Source: Selenomonadaceae bacterium
GTDB taxonomy: Bacteria > Bacillota > Negativicutes > Selenomonadales > Selenomonadaceae
Assembly (NCBI GenBank): GCA_017554235.1
Contig: JAFZIV010000044.1
Location: 1 to 43,981 of the forward strand
Direction: 5' to 3'
DNA: 43,981 bases
The notes beneath the pieces were generated by a model. The model worked only from the letters and a program-made list of their open reading frames with translations, made no database searches and was not told the origin of the DNA. Positions 1 through 12,300 of this stretch are shown piece after piece; position 1 is the first letter of the stretch; each line of letters starts with the position of its first letter. The position numbers were made by a program, and so were the translations under genes.

Positions 1-3000
1 CTTTGTTATCGAATGCTGATTCCAATACTGCAATAAAAATTCCGTCGGGCATTAACAGCGTAGTTACTTCAACGATAAAAAACGGCAAGGTAGAAGGTAC
101 AGACAACGCAGAATATATTGTTATAAAACATCACAACAATAGTGTTTACGCTTATAACGGAAATGACACTATTGCGGTATATTCAAACAACAATAAAATT
201 GCAGGCGGAGCAGGCAATGATTTTATTGTTATGCAGAGTTGGGCAGAAAATAATAAATTGGATAACTCGGATTACTGGAGTAATACTGACAGCAGGCGGC
301 ACTACGGTTTAGACGGCAACGATACAATCATCAACGCCGGTAACAAAAGCTATTTAGTTGATAGTGTTGGTAGTAATTACTTCGTTAGCGGCGGAACAGG
401 CAACACGATACAAGGTAATGCTAACGGCGTTGACGATTTCTTCATCTATTCTTACGGCGACACTGCCAACGTTAATATTATCAGCAGTGAGAACACCGAA
501 GATAACTTTACAATCTCAACGGGCTATGTCGGAGTTGAAGGTACGGATTTCCTCGACGCTGAATATAACGGCTCAACTAATGAAACAATCAATGTAACAA
601 TTACAGATTTTGATTCGATAGATGCCTTAACAGTTATAAACAGCGGAATGACTGCCCTCAATCACAGCATTAACTCCAATGGCACTTACCTTTACGATAA
701 CACGGGACAAGTTAATATTTTCCTTTCAGGCATAACGAATTGGGACTCCGTCAAGCGCACCACTTTAAAATATGGAACAGGCAACGGCTCATTAAGTACA
801 ACCACGCTTGATAAAGCTACTTTGTTATCGAATGCTGATTCCAATACTGCAATAAAAATTCCGTCGGGCATTAACAGCGTAGTTACTTCAACGATAAAAA
901 ACGGCAAGGTAGAAGGTACAGACAACGCAGAATATATTGTTACAAAACATCACAACAATAGTGTTTACGCTTACAATGGAAATGACACTATTGCGGTATA
1001 TTCGAGTAACAATAAGATTGCAGGCGGAGCAGGCAATGATTTTATAGTAATGCAGAGTTGGGCAGAAAATAATAAATTGGATAACTCGGATTACTGGAGT
1101 AATACTGACAGCAGGCGGCACTACGGTTTAGATGGCAACGATACAATCATCAACGCAGGAAATAACAGTAATTTAGTTGACAGTGTCGGTAGTAATTACT
1201 TTGTCAGCGGTGGCACTAACAACACGATACAAGGTAATGCTAACGGCGTTGACGATTTCTTCATCTATTCTTACGGTGACACAGCCAACGTTAAGATTAT
1301 CAGCAGTGAGAATACCGAAGATAACTTTACAATTTCAACGGGCTATGTCGGTGTAGAAGGTACAGACTTTCTCGACGCTGAATATAACGGTTCGACGAAA
1401 GAAACAATCAACACTACCATTACAGGCTTTGATTCACTCGACGCCCTGACAGTTGTCAACAGTGGAATGACTGCACTCAATCACAGCGTCAACTCCAATG
1501 GCACTTACCTTTACGACAATACGGGACAGGTTAATATTTTCCTTTCAGGCGTGACAAATTGGAACTCCGTCAAGCGCACTGTCTTAAATTACAGCAACGG
1601 CGGCGAATTGAGTACGACAACCCTCGACAAGGCAACCGTGCTGACTGGTACAAGTTCAAGTGTTCCTTCTGATACGACGCCTTCAGGTCTGATTAAAGGT
1701 ACGAGAAATGCTGATAACATCACCAACACATTGAGCGGCGTGACGATTGACGCGGGCGCAGGTAATGATACGGTTACGAATCGCGGCAGTAATGTTTCAG
1801 TATTTGGCGGTGCTGACAATGACAGCCTTAATAACTACGGAACTAAATCCACGATTGAAGGCGGCGACGGCAACGATACTATCATGAGTGGCGGCGGTCA
1901 AAGTACGATACTTGGCGGCGACGGTGCGGACAGCGTTTCCAATGTTGCAAACAGCGTTTACATTTCCGGCGGCAGTGGCAATGATTATCTCTGGAACTCA
2001 AGCTTAGGTTCGTCTGTGACAATGTACGGCGGCGCAGGTAAAGATACGGTTTACAATGCCGGGTCTAATGTCACGATAGACGGTAATGCTGATGACGATC
2101 TTATTTCGCTTTCGGGTAGCGGCAACTTGGTTAAACACACGGCGGGCGAAGGCGACGACACAATTTACGGCATGAACGGCAACAGCTTGCAAATCAGCGG
2201 AAGTGATTATGTAACTATTGCTAATGGCAGTGACATAATTGTAAGCTTGGAGAGCGGTTCTGTTCGTCTTAAAAATATTCAAGGTAAATCGTTTAAGCTT
2301 AATGGAACGAGTGTTAGCGGCGGTGAAGATACAACACCTGCTGATACCACGCCTGCTGACACAACGCCCGCTGACACGACACCAGCTGATACAACGCCTT
2401 CCAATTTAATCAACGGCACGAAAAACGCTGATAATATCACCAACACATTAAGCGGCGTTACGATAGACGCGGGCGCGGGTAATGACACCATTAAAAATTC
2501 CGGCGATAATGTTTCAATCAGCGGCGGCGCAGGTGCTGATAAAATTTCTCTTAGTTCTTCCGCGCAGAATGTCACAATCAACGGCGGCGCAGGTGTTGAT
2601 ACCATTTACACTAATGGCAAAGGCAACTTGATTCAATATGGTAGCGGCGATGGCAATGACGTTATTGTTGGATTTGGCGGCGATGATTCACTTGTACTTA
2701 CGTCAGGTAATTTAACCAGCACGGCAGTTAGCGGCTCCAATCTTATCTTGACTGTCGGCAGTAGCAAAGTTACGCTCCAAAATGTATCGGCTAAAAATAT
2801 CAATACAGGGGGCGGCGCACTTACCTTTACAGATGAGATTGAAGAAGAAGATACCATACCTGCTGATTTAATTAACGGCACAGCGAAGACAGATAATATA
2901 TCTAATTCCAAGTCCAATGTAACAATATCCGCGCTTGCAGGTAATGATACCATTAAAAATTCAGGCGATGACGTTTCAATTTCAGGCGGTGCCGGTAATG

Positions 3001-6000
3001 ATAAAATTTCGTTGAGTTCGTCCGCGCAGAATGTGACAATCAACGGCGGAGCAGGTGCTGATACCATTTGGACTAATGGCACGGGCAATTTAATTCAGTA
3101 CAAAACGGGCGACGGCAAAGACGTTATTGTTGGATTTGGCGAAAGTGATTCAATCCAGCTTACGTCGGGCAGTATAAGTAAATCTGTACAAAGCGGCTCA
3201 AATGTTTTGGTAACGGTCGGCTCGGGAACTTCCAACGTTATTACTATCAAAAATGTTTCGATTAACAATCTTAGCCTTGAAGATAAAGTTATTACCTATA
3301 CCGATGAACCCGATGGCGGCTATCCTATGTCATTGACTTCAGGCGCAGACAAGCAAGCCTTCACGGACGATAACGCGACGGTTTATGCGGTTGGCGGCAA
3401 AGATACCATTACAATTTCCGGAAGTACTTCATATCTTTCAGGCGGTGCTGATGCTGACAGGTTAATTAGTAGCGGAAATGAAAATACCGTTATGGGCGAC
3501 GCCGGCAACGATACCATTTTTGCAAGCGGTAATGACGGGCTGATTGACGGCGGCACTGGTACTGATAAAATTTCGCTTGATTCGTCCGCGCAGAATTTCA
3601 CTATCAAAGGCGGAACAGGTAACGATACCATTTACACGAACGGCACGGGCAACCTTATTCAGTACGCTAGCAAAGACGGTAAAGACGTTATTGTTGGATT
3701 TGGCGAAAGTGATTCAATTCAGCTTACGTCGGGCAGTGTAAGTAAATCTGTACAGAGCGGCGACAATGTTTTGATAACTATTGGTTCTGGAACTTCCAAC
3801 GTCATAACAATTAAAGACGTTAAATTAAAAGACCTCTCGCTTGACGATAAAATTATTACGGTCGCTGATTCACTTGCCAAAACTTTATCTGCTGGCAATG
3901 ACACTTACAGCAACACTCTTGAGAGTGCTATGATTTACGCATCGGCGGGTAAAGATACGATTACAAATTCTGCCCATTACGTTTATATTGACGGCGGCAA
4001 GGGCAACGACAGCATTGTCAACACCGGCAACGTAGTTTCTATTGACGGCGGCGAAGGAACGGATAAAATTTCACTTGGAAGTGAAGCCGGTAGTGTGACA
4101 ATCACCGGCGGCGAAGGTAACGATACCATTTGGACTAATGGCGAGGGTAACCTCATTCAATACGGTAGCAAAGACGGTAAAGACGTTATCGTTGGATTCA
4201 AAGGCGATGACTCAATTCAAATTACGTCGGGAACAATCAGCAAATGGTTCCAGAGCGGCTCAAATGTTTTGGTTACGGTCGGCTCGGGAACTTCCAACGT
4301 TATCACCATTAAAGACGTTAAAATAGGCGATCTCTCTATTGACGACAAAGTTATTACAATTTCGTCATTGATGCCTACAAGTTTGTCTCCCAGCGCAGAT
4401 AAACATACAAATGCCCTTGATAATGCGACAATTTACGCACTTGCCGGAAACGATAAGATTACCAACACCGGCGATGAAGTTACGATTTTTGGCGGTGCGG
4501 ATAACGATACAATCATTTCCAACGGAGACGGTGCATTGCTGAACGGCGGAACAGGCGATGATAGAATTTCGCTTGGAACTAATGCAGATCACGTTACGAT
4601 AGTTGGCGGCAAAGGTAATGACTCAATTCTTGGCAATGACAATCCCGTTTTGTATCAATATACCAATGGCGACGGTAACGATACCATTTCAGGATTCAGT
4701 AAAGGCGATTCGATTCAAGTTTTGTCGGGAAGTATCTCTTCGGTAAAGAGCGGCACGACTGTAACTTTCAAAGTTGGTTCGGGAAAAATCGTTTTGAGAA
4801 ATGTCGGCGACGAAAAATTCCAGATTGAAAATAAAGTCATTACGATTAAGGAAGATTCTTCGCGCATTGACGGCACAGAAAAAGCAGATACCTTTGACAA
4901 TCAAAACGACGGCGCGGTAATTTTTGCGATGGGCGGCAACGATACCGTTACAAATTCCGGCAACAGCGTTTACGTAAATGGCGGCACAGATAATGACAAG
5001 CTGACTAATACCGGCAATGAAGTTACGCTTTTAGGCGACGCAGGAAATGACACGTTGATTTCAAATGGAAATACGGCATTGTTGAACGGCGGCGCAGGAA
5101 CTGATAAAATTTCTCTTGGAGCTGATGCCGAACAAGTCACGGTAATTGGCGGCAAAGATAATGATACGATTTATGGAAATGACAATCCCGTTTTTTATCA
5201 ATATTCAAATGGCGACGGTAAAGATACCATTTTAGGATTCAGCAAAGGCGATTCAATTCAAGTTTTGTCAGGTAGTATCTCTTCGGTAAAGAGCGGCACA
5301 AATGTAACTTTCAAAGTTGGTTCAGGTCATATCTTCTTGCGTGATGTCGGCGACGAGAAATTTAAGATTGAAGATAATGTCATTACGATTAAGGACGGCT
5401 CGAAACGAATTGACGGCTCGGAATACGCAGATACGCTTGAAAATGAAAATACGGGCGCGATAATTTATGCGTATGGCGGAAGCGATAAGATTACAAATTC
5501 AGGAAACAGCACGACTATTATTGGCGGCGAAGGTAGCGATAAAATTACAAATACCGGCGATGAAGTTTTAATCAGCGGCGGCGCAGGTAAAGATACAGTT
5601 TCGCTTGGTAGCAGTGCAGTTGAAGTTACAATTAACGGCGGAGTTGGTGACGATAAGATTTACACTAACGGCAACGGTAATTTGATTCAATATGCAAGCG
5701 GCGACGGTAAAGACACAATCTTTGGTTTCGGCGGCGATGACTCGATTCAAATTACCGGAACAATCGGCAAGTATAAACAGAGCGGCGCAGATGTTTCTGT
5801 AACTATTGGGTCGGGAACTTCCAACGTTATTACTATCAAAGATACAAAACTTGATAACCTTAGCTTTGAAGACGGCGTGATAACTTCTAACAGCTCAACC
5901 TCTGAACTCATAGCTGAAGATTACTGGTTCGCGGAAAATAATTTGGTTGATGACGGAATGAACCTTAACGCTGTCACTTCAAATAATTATTCCATTGGCG

Positions 6001-6077
6001 ATAATGTGATTGCTACAAACTTTGATAACCTCAATCAAAACGATTCGCTTTCGACTGTTTTTGTTTCTTCAAACTGA
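1..6077 (+). CDS. Giant RTX-repeat secreted protein, 5' end outside the window
   Basis: Haemolysin-type calcium-binding (RTX) protein, presumably secreted by a type I system and folded into beta-rolls outside the cell. At least 2024 residues are present and the reading frame is open at the left edge, so the true start lies upstream. It begins with two copies of a 273-residue module, then a DTTPA linker, then blocks of GGxGxD-type nonapeptides (GGAGNDTI, GGTGNDTIY). Each later block ends in a module of the type LIQYxxGDGKDxIxGFxxxDSIQ; I count eight. The last ~65 residues, ending DSLSTVFVSSN, are nearly identical to the end of the next RTX gene and are the likely secretion signal. By eye it contains no cysteine. 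No enzymatic domain is visible. It could be an adhesin, an S-layer-like protein or a matrix protein; the exact role is unknown. Confidence 0.85.
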   Translation, partial: LLSNADSNTAIKIPSGINSVVTSTIKNGKVEGTDNAEYIVIKHHNNSVYAYNGNDTIAVYSNNNKIAGGAGNDFIVMQSWAENNKLDNSDYWSNTDSRRHYGLDGNDTIINAGNKSYLVDSVGSNYFVSGGTGNTIQGNANGVDDFFIYSYGDTANVNIISSENTEDNFTISTGYVGVEGTDFLDAEYNGSTNETINVTITDFDSIDALTVINSGMTALNHSINSNGTYLYDNTGQVNIFLSGITNWDSVKRTTLKYGTGNGSLSTTTLDKATLLSNADSNTAIKIPSGINSVVTSTIKNGKVEGTDNAEYIVTKHHNNSVYAYNGNDTIAVYSSNNKIAGGAGNDFIVMQSWAENNKLDNSDYWSNTDSRRHYGLDGNDTIINAGNNSNLVDSVGSNYFVSGGTNNTIQGNANGVDDFFIYSYGDTANVKIISSENTEDNFTISTGYVGVEGTDFLDAEYNGSTKETINTTITGFDSLDALTVVNSGMTALNHSVNSNGTYLYDNTGQVNIFLSGVTNWNSVKRTVLNYSNGGELSTTTLDKATVLTGTSSSVPSDTTPSGLIKGTRNADNITNTLSGVTIDAGAGNDTVTNRGSNVSVFGGADNDSLNNYGTKSTIEGGDGNDTIMSGGGQSTILGGDGADSVSNVANSVYISGGSGNDYLWNSSLGSSVTMYGGAGKDTVYNAGSNVTIDGNADDDLISLSGSGNLVKHTAGEGDDTIYGMNGNSLQISGSDYVTIANGSDIIVSLESGSVRLKNIQGKSFKLNGTSVSGGEDTTPADTTPADTTPADTTPADTTPSNLINGTKNADNITNTLSGVTIDAGAGNDTIKNSGDNVSISGGAGADKISLSSSAQNVTINGGAGVDTIYTNGKGNLIQYGSGDGNDVIVGFGGDDSLVLTSGNLTSTAVSGSNLILTVGSSKVTLQNVSAKNINTGGGALTFTDEIEEEDTIPADLINGTAKTDNISNSKSNVTISALAGNDTIKNSGDDVSISGGAGNDKISLSSSAQNVTINGGAGADTIWTNGTGNLIQYKTGDGKDVIVGFGESDSIQLTSGSISKSVQSGSNVLVTVGSGTSNVITIKNVSINNLSLEDKVITYTDEPDGGYPMSLTSGADKQAFTDDNATVYAVGGKDTITISGSTSYLSGGADADRLISSGNENTVMGDAGNDTIFASGNDGLIDGGTGTDKISLDSSAQNFTIKGGTGNDTIYTNGTGNLIQYASKDGKDVIVGFGESDSIQLTSGSVSKSVQSGDNVLITIGSGTSNVITIKDVKLKDLSLDDKIITVADSLAKTLSAGNDTYSNTLESAMIYASAGKDTITNSAHYVYIDGGKGNDSIVNTGNVVSIDGGEGTDKISLGSEAGSVTITGGEGNDTIWTNGEGNLIQYGSKDGKDVIVGFKGDDSIQITSGTISKWFQSGSNVLVTVGSGTSNVITIKDVKIGDLSIDDKVITISSLMPTSLSPSADKHTNALDNATIYALAGNDKITNTGDEVTIFGGADNDTIISNGDGALLNGGTGDDRISLGTNADHVTIVGGKGNDSILGNDNPVLYQYTNGDGNDTISGFSKGDSIQVLSGSISSVKSGTTVTFKVGSGKIVLRNVGDEKFQIENKVITIKEDSSRIDGTEKADTFDNQNDGAVIFAMGGNDTVTNSGNSVYVNGGTDNDKLTNTGNEVTLLGDAGNDTLISNGNTALLNGGAGTDKISLGADAEQVTVIGGKDNDTIYGNDNPVFYQYSNGDGKDTILGFSKGDSIQVLSGSISSVKSGTNVTFKVGSGHIFLRDVGDEKFKIEDNVITIKDGSKRIDGSEYADTLENENTGAIIYAYGGSDKITNSGNSTTIIGGEGSDKITNTGDEVLISGGAGKDTVSLGSSAVEVTINGGVGDDKIYTNGNGNLIQYASGDGKDTIFGFGGDDSIQITGTIGKYKQSGADVSVTIGSGTSNVITIKDTKLDNLSFEDGVITSNSSTSELIAEDYWFAENNLVDDGMNLNAVTSNNYSIGDNVIATNFDNLNQNDSLSTVFVSSN
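3..821 (+). repeat. Long in-gene direct repeat, copy 1 (819 bp)
   Basis: First visible copy of a 273-codon module in the RTX gene. It starts at TTGTTATCGAATGCTG and ends at the codons for TTLDKAT. The first ~120 bases are identical to copy 2. Because the window opens exactly in this unit, further copies may lie upstream. Confidence 0.9.
822..1637 (+). repeat. Long in-gene direct repeat, copy 2 (816 bp)
   Basis: Second copy of the module. It differs from copy 1 mainly by scattered synonymous changes and by one codon fewer near its end (KYGTGNGS versus NYSNGGE). The sharp identity at the start and looser identity later suggest recent duplication or gene conversion. Confidence 0.9.
2328..2399 (+). 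repeat. Tandem 15-bp repeat encoding a DTTPA linker
   Basis: Five consecutive DTTPA-type pentapeptides (the last ends at Pro) encoded by a 15-bp unit with synonymous drift. It forms a Thr/Pro-rich flexible linker between two RTX blocks of the first giant protein. Slippage could change its length. Confidence 0.85.
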
Positions 6078-6099
6078 AAAAATTTTTTAACCTAAAAAT

Positions 6100-6205
6100 C
6101 CCTTTCTTAAAAACCTTTCATTACACTTAAAAATTTTTACCACACTTAAATTTTGCGGCGAAAGTTGCGGCGTTGTGTCGTAACCTGCGCGGCAATTTTT
6201 TTGTC
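6100..6205 (+). pseudogene. Decayed fragment resembling the 5' part of ecfT
   Basis: The spacer after the first RTX gene contains TTTTGCGGCGAAAGTTGCGG and, soon after, GTAACCTGCGCGGCAA followed by a T-run. The intact ecfT at 13602 has the matching TTTTTGCGGCGGAAGGTGCGG and GTAACCTGCGCGGCAA in the same order at 13705-13770. In the spacer the reading frame is broken and about a dozen bases between the two blocks are missing. The simplest reading is a degenerate ecfT copy left by duplication of an RTX-ecfT unit. The match is short, so this is tentative. Confidence 0.35.
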
Positions 6206-6235
6206 TTATTTTCAAAAAATTTTTTCATCTGCTGA

Positions 6236-6264
6236 TTGTAAAAGAAAGAATTTTCGATTATACT
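6236..6264 (+). promoter_or_regulatory. Sigma-A-type promoter for the second RTX gene
   Basis: TTGTAA (6236-6241), a 17-bp spacer and TATACT (6259-6264). It lies about 50 bp upstream of the strong AAGGAGGAG ribosome binding site and the ATG at 6314, so the second RTX gene can be transcribed independently. Confidence 0.55.
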
Positions 6265-6313
6265 TTTAATAAAGTTTTGTCGTATTTTTATTTTTCAAGG
6301 AGGAGAAAAATCT

Positions 6314-9300
6314 ATGGAAAAACTTGTTTTCGATATTCAGCGGTTCGTAAAGACAATAAAAGGAACAGTGTATGACGATACGCTAAAAGATACCGACGGC
6401 TACGCGGTAATTTATGCTTATGCGGGTAATGACAGCATTTACAATTCTGATCCCGATGTTACAATTGACGCGGGTGAAGGTAACGATACAATGATCGCTT
6501 TGAATGGTTCTGTATCTTCCATTTGTGGAGGCAAAGGCAGTGACTATATCAATGCATCTTATGCGTGGAATGCTACATTGGACGGCGGCGAGGGTAATGA
6601 CGTAATTATCGGAGATTATTATGAATCAACGATAATCGGTGGAGTCGGTAACGACATAATCAGCATCGAAGGCGAGCATCAGTATAATACTTATATTTAT
6701 GCCGAAGGTGACGGCAATGACACGATTTTAGGTTTTCAACCCAATGATACAGTTCATATAACTTCCGGCAAATTCACAACAACCAAAAGCGGTTCCGATT
6801 TTATTATAAATGTCGGCAACGGTTCTATTCGTCTGAAAAATGCTGTCTCTGATGATTACTCCAAAGTAGTCATTGAAAATTCCGAAGGTCAGATTGTAAC
6901 CTATAACGACTGGAAATACATAGAAGGAACTTCAGGCGATGACAATCTCGAAAATATTACTGACAGTGTTTCGGTGAATGGCGGAGCAGGTAACGATTCA
7001 ATTTACAGTTCCGGAAAATATAATACTATTCTGTGCGGCAAAGGCAATGACGCTGTCCATTATCATAAAAATGATCATTCCTACATGGAAGGCGAAGACG
7101 GCGACGATTTATTTTACACTGATAGTTATGGCGGCGTCGATTATGCAACGGTTCTCGGCGGTTCGGGGAATGATACAATCAAAGGCTTTTTCGACTATTC
7201 GTTTATCGACGGCGGCATTGGCTCAGATGTTATCAGCGTTGCGGGATTTGATAATAAAGTCTATGGTGGCGACGGCGACGATACGATTTTTATTTCTTAC
7301 GATAATTCAGTTTACGGCGGAGCAGGTAACGATTTTATAAGTTTGTCTAGCCATGATATGTTGATAAATGGCGGCGCAGGCGATGATACTATCGTTGGGA
7401 AAAATAGCGGGGATCATTTATATCAATATGAAATGGGCGATGGCGATGATGTAATCCTCAACATAAGTAGATACGATACAATTCAAATAAGCGGCGGACA
7501 TTACTCTACGGTTGCGAGCGGCGAAGATATAATTATCAATGTAGGGAACGGTTCGATAACGGTTAAAGACGGAAAAAGCATAGATTTTAAAATTTCGGGA
7601 ATTGCAAGCGGAAATGATGTCGTCGGCACTTCCGGCGATGATACTATTGATAACACCGTTATGGGCGCGTTCGTTAATGCTTTGGCTGGCAACGATTCCA
7701 TTTCAAATTCAGGTTACAACGCAACAATTTTGGGTAGCTATGGCAATGACAGTATTTATAACCATCACGGCGAACAAGCCAAAATTTACGGCGGTGAAGA
7801 TAGCGACACTATTTATAATTATCTTAATGACAATGTCACGCTGGACGGCGGCACTGATAATGACTCCATTCATAATTATGGTGGCGATGAGGTTTATATT
7901 AATGGTGGTGCCGGTAAGGATACAATTTACCAAGACAATGCCGACATATCTACCATTGAAGGCGGCACTGGCAACGATTATATTTTTGCTGATGAATATA
8001 GTTATGGTAATACGATAACCGGCGGAGCTGGTAACGATACAATAGAAATTAATGGGGCTGCAAATACAGTTCGCGGTGATACTGGCGATGACTATATTTA
8101 TTTTGATATAAACGGAGAATCCGAGATGTATCGTAGCGAATTTGAAAATGATGAAGAAGAAATTCTTTACTATAAATTGGTTGGAAACTTCTTTCAATAC
8201 GCCAACGGGGACGGCTCAGATACAATAGTCGGATTTAATTCTAACGACACAATTAAAATCGCTAATGGCAAATTCACAACAACCAAGAACGGCTCTGATT
8301 TTATTATAAATGTCGGCAACGGTTCTATTTGTCTGAAAGACGCTGTTCCTGACAAGTATCATAAAGTGCGAATTATAGATTCGTCAGGTAACGTTGCGAT
8401 TTATAATGATTGGAGCATAATGAGCGGGACTTCCGGCAACGATTCGCTGAAAAATATTTCTGATTGTGTCACTGTTAAGGGACTCGATGGCGATGATACA
8501 GTTTACAATATTGGACAAGACGTATACATTGAAGGCGGAAGCGGCAATGACTCTATTCATAGCGAAGACGATTACGGAAGCAATTGTGTAACTGTTGACG
8601 GCGGCGCGGGCAATGACACTATCGACGGTGATTATGATTACTCTTATATTAATGGTGGTAATGGTGACGATTACATAATAACTCCCTACAGTTATTATAC
8701 TAAAAATACTATAAATGGCGGAAATGGAAATGACACTATTTTAAATCTGCACGAGGCTTTGGTGGATGGCGGTGAAGGCGACGATTATATTCAGCTCGGA
8801 CGCTATAGCAAATATGGCAATGATTATAATGAATCGACAATTAGCGGCGGCAAGGGCAACGATACCATTTACGGCATTACCAATAACGGCTATGGTGTAA
8901 TTTATCAGTATAATTACGGTGATGGCAACGACATAATTTACAATTACAATTCTAGGGACACGCTTCAAATCGCCGGAAGTTATTCAACAACTACAAATTT
9001 CTTGGATATCATCATAAGTGTAGGCAATGGAAAAATAACGTTGAACGGCGCGTCTGGCAAATACCTCCATATTCAAACTATTGAAAGCAGTGCTGTGGGT
9101 CTTATGATAAACAATACTGTTGGAAACACTGTTTTGACAGGAACTGAATACGCTGATTCTATTAGCAATAGCGGAAGTAGTGTAGAAATTTATGCCGGTG
9201 CTGATGATGATATGTTTTCGCTTAGCTCTTCCGCGCAGAATAATACTTTAGTTGGCGGCATCGGTAACGATACCCTTTATACTAATGGAAAAGCAAACTT

Positions 9301-12300
9301 GATTCAATATGCGTCTGGTGACGGAAAAGATACGATTTTTGGTTTCGGTGAAACAGATTCAATTCAGATTACTTCTGGCAGTGTAAGTAATTCTGTACAA
9401 AGCGGCGACAATGTTTTGATTACAGTCGGGTCGGGTACTTCCAACGTTATTACTCTTAAAGACGTTAATTTAAAAGATATTTCACTGATCGATAACATTA
9501 TTACAGTTGCTGATTCTCTCCACAAAACTTTAACTTCAGGCGCGGACAAATATAATAACACCGTTGATAATGCGACAATTTATGCTATTGGTGGAAATGA
9601 TACCATTATTTCCAGCGGCAAGGACGGTTACATTGATAGCGGCTCAGGTAACGATAAAATTTCTCTTAACTCTTCCGCGCAGAATAACACCATTAAAGGC
9701 GGTAAAGGCAACGATACCATTTACACTAACGGCAATGGTAACTTGATTCAATACGCTGAAGGTGACGGTAGAGACTCAATCGTAGGCTTTAGCGGAGATG
9801 ATTCTATCCAAATCACGTCGGGCAAAATCAGCAAGTCATTGAAGAGCGGAGCCAATATGGTGTTTGCAGTTGGTTCAAGTTCAATAACAGTCAAGGACGG
9901 CGCGAATATGAACCTGCAAATTGATAATAATGTGATTTCTTCGATTAATCCGATTCCTACTCTTCCTCCTTTCCCCGTTGGTACGAGATATGCCGATAAA
10001 CTTAACAACACTTATGCAGAAGCGACAATTTACGCACTTGGCGGAAATGACACAATAACAAATTCTGCCCATTACGTTATGATTGACGGCGGAGCAGGTA
10101 ATGATAAGATTAGCCTTTCAAGCGATGCAGAAGACGCAACGATTATCGGCGGCACTGGCAACGATACCATTTGGACAAACGGTAATGGCAATTTAATTCA
10201 ATACGCGTCGGGCGACGGTAAAGACACTGTTATTGGATTTGGCGGCTATGATTCGATTCAAATTACTTCAGGGACGATTAGCAAGTCAGTGAAGAGCGGA
10301 GCAAATATGATATTTGCCGTAGGTTCAAGTTCCATAACTGTAAAAGACGGAGCAGACAAAAAATTTGCTTATCATGATGGTATCCTCGCTGTTATAGGAG
10401 AAGGACCTACTGTTCCACAGACTTTGACTTCCGGCGCAGATAAATATACAAACACTGATACATATGCAACAATTTACGCGATTAGCGGAAATGACAGCAT
10501 AACAAACAGCGGTGCTAAGTCTTACATAGACGGCGACGCAGGTGCTGACAAGCTTATTAACACGGCGGACGAAGTAACGATAATAGGCGGTGCAGGTAAA
10601 GACACAATTTATAGCACCGGTAAGAATGGCTATATTGATAGCGGTGCTGATGCTGACAAAATTAGTCTCGGTGCAGACGCTCAAAAAACTACGATAGTCG
10701 GCGGCAAAGGCAATGATACCATTTACCTCAATGATAACGCCCATCTTATTCAATATGCTACAGGTGACGGTAACGACGTTATTCAGGGACTCATCACAGG
10801 AGACTCTATCCAAGTTACGTCAGGGGATATTAATGCAACGGCAGTCAGCGGCTCTAATGTTATCTTGACAGTCGGAAGTAACAAGATTACGCTTAAAGGC
10901 ATTAAGGGCGAATCTTTCTACATTAAAGACAACACCTTCATTATAGAACCGTATTATTATCCTACTATTCCTGTTTGTATGGATAAAGCCGACAAGATAA
11001 CCAATACGAATGATGACGTAGTTATTGAATCTCGCGGCGGCGCAGATACCATTAACAATTCAGGCAACAGCGTTTCAATTTCCGGCGGTACCGGCAATGA
11101 TAAAATTGTTGACAGCGGAAATAAAACTACAATCAGAGGAGACGCCGGAAAAGATACTATAACTGCAAAAGGCAACAATATCTTGATTGACGGCGGCGCA
11201 GATGACGATAGAATCAGTCTTGGTGCAGACGCTGAAAAAACCATGATTATCGGCGGTACGGGCAACGACACCATTTACCTCAACGATAACGCCCAACTTA
11301 TTCAGTATGCTGTTGGTGACGGCAACGACATTATTCAGGGTCTTAGCAAAGGAGATTCAATTCAAATTACTGCGGGTTCTACATCTAATACAGCAGTTAG
11401 CGGTTCAAATGTTATCTTGACAGTTGGAAGTAACAAAATTATCCTTAAGAACATTCATGGCGAAGATTTCTATATCAAAGACAACACGTTTATTATGGGA
11501 ACGAATTTTGTTCCTCCGTGTCCTGTTTGTACTGATAAAGCCGAAAAAATCACCAATACGAATGACGACATGATTATTTTTACTCGCGGCGGCGCAGACA
11601 CCATAACAAACACCGGTAATCAAGTAATCATTTACGGCGGCGCAGGCGACGACAAGGTTAGCATAGGTGGCGATTCTGCTAATAATACAATTTATGGCGG
11701 CACGGGTAACGATACAATTTACAGCAATGGTAATTCCAATTTGATTCAGTATGCTTCCGGCGACGGCAAAGACGTAATCGTAGGATTCGGCGAAAAGGAT
11801 TCGTTGCAACTTACGTCGGGTAGCGTCAAAGCGTCAGCAAAGAGCGGCAATGATTTTGTAGTTACCGTTGGTTCCGGAACGATTAAGTTTAAAGGTCTCG
11901 GTGACGAAAAATTCCAAGTCGAAGACGGTATTATTGGTATTATTCCTTTCACTCCTCCCTGCATAAATCCCGTTATAGACTTGACGAAAAACGCAGACAA
12001 GTATGTTATTGAATCAAATGATGTGTCTGTTTCTGGATTGGCAGGAAACGATACGATAACGAATACGGCAAATAATTGTTATATTGACGTCGGTGCGGGT
12101 AATGATAAGATTAGCTTGAATGCAGAATCCGGCAATAACACAATAGTTGGCGGAACTGGCAACGATACGATTTACACCAACGGCAACGGCAACCTTATTC
12201 AGTATGCAAGCGGATATGGTAAAGACACAATTATTGGATTCGGTGACGACGATTCAATTCAGATTACTTCCGGAACTATTAGTAAATCGGTAAAGAGCGG

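Noticed and set aside
2279..2605. Minus-strand open frames rich in PAPPLIV-like repeats across the RTX genes
   Set aside because: They are antisense shadows of the RTX repeats and follow their period exactly.
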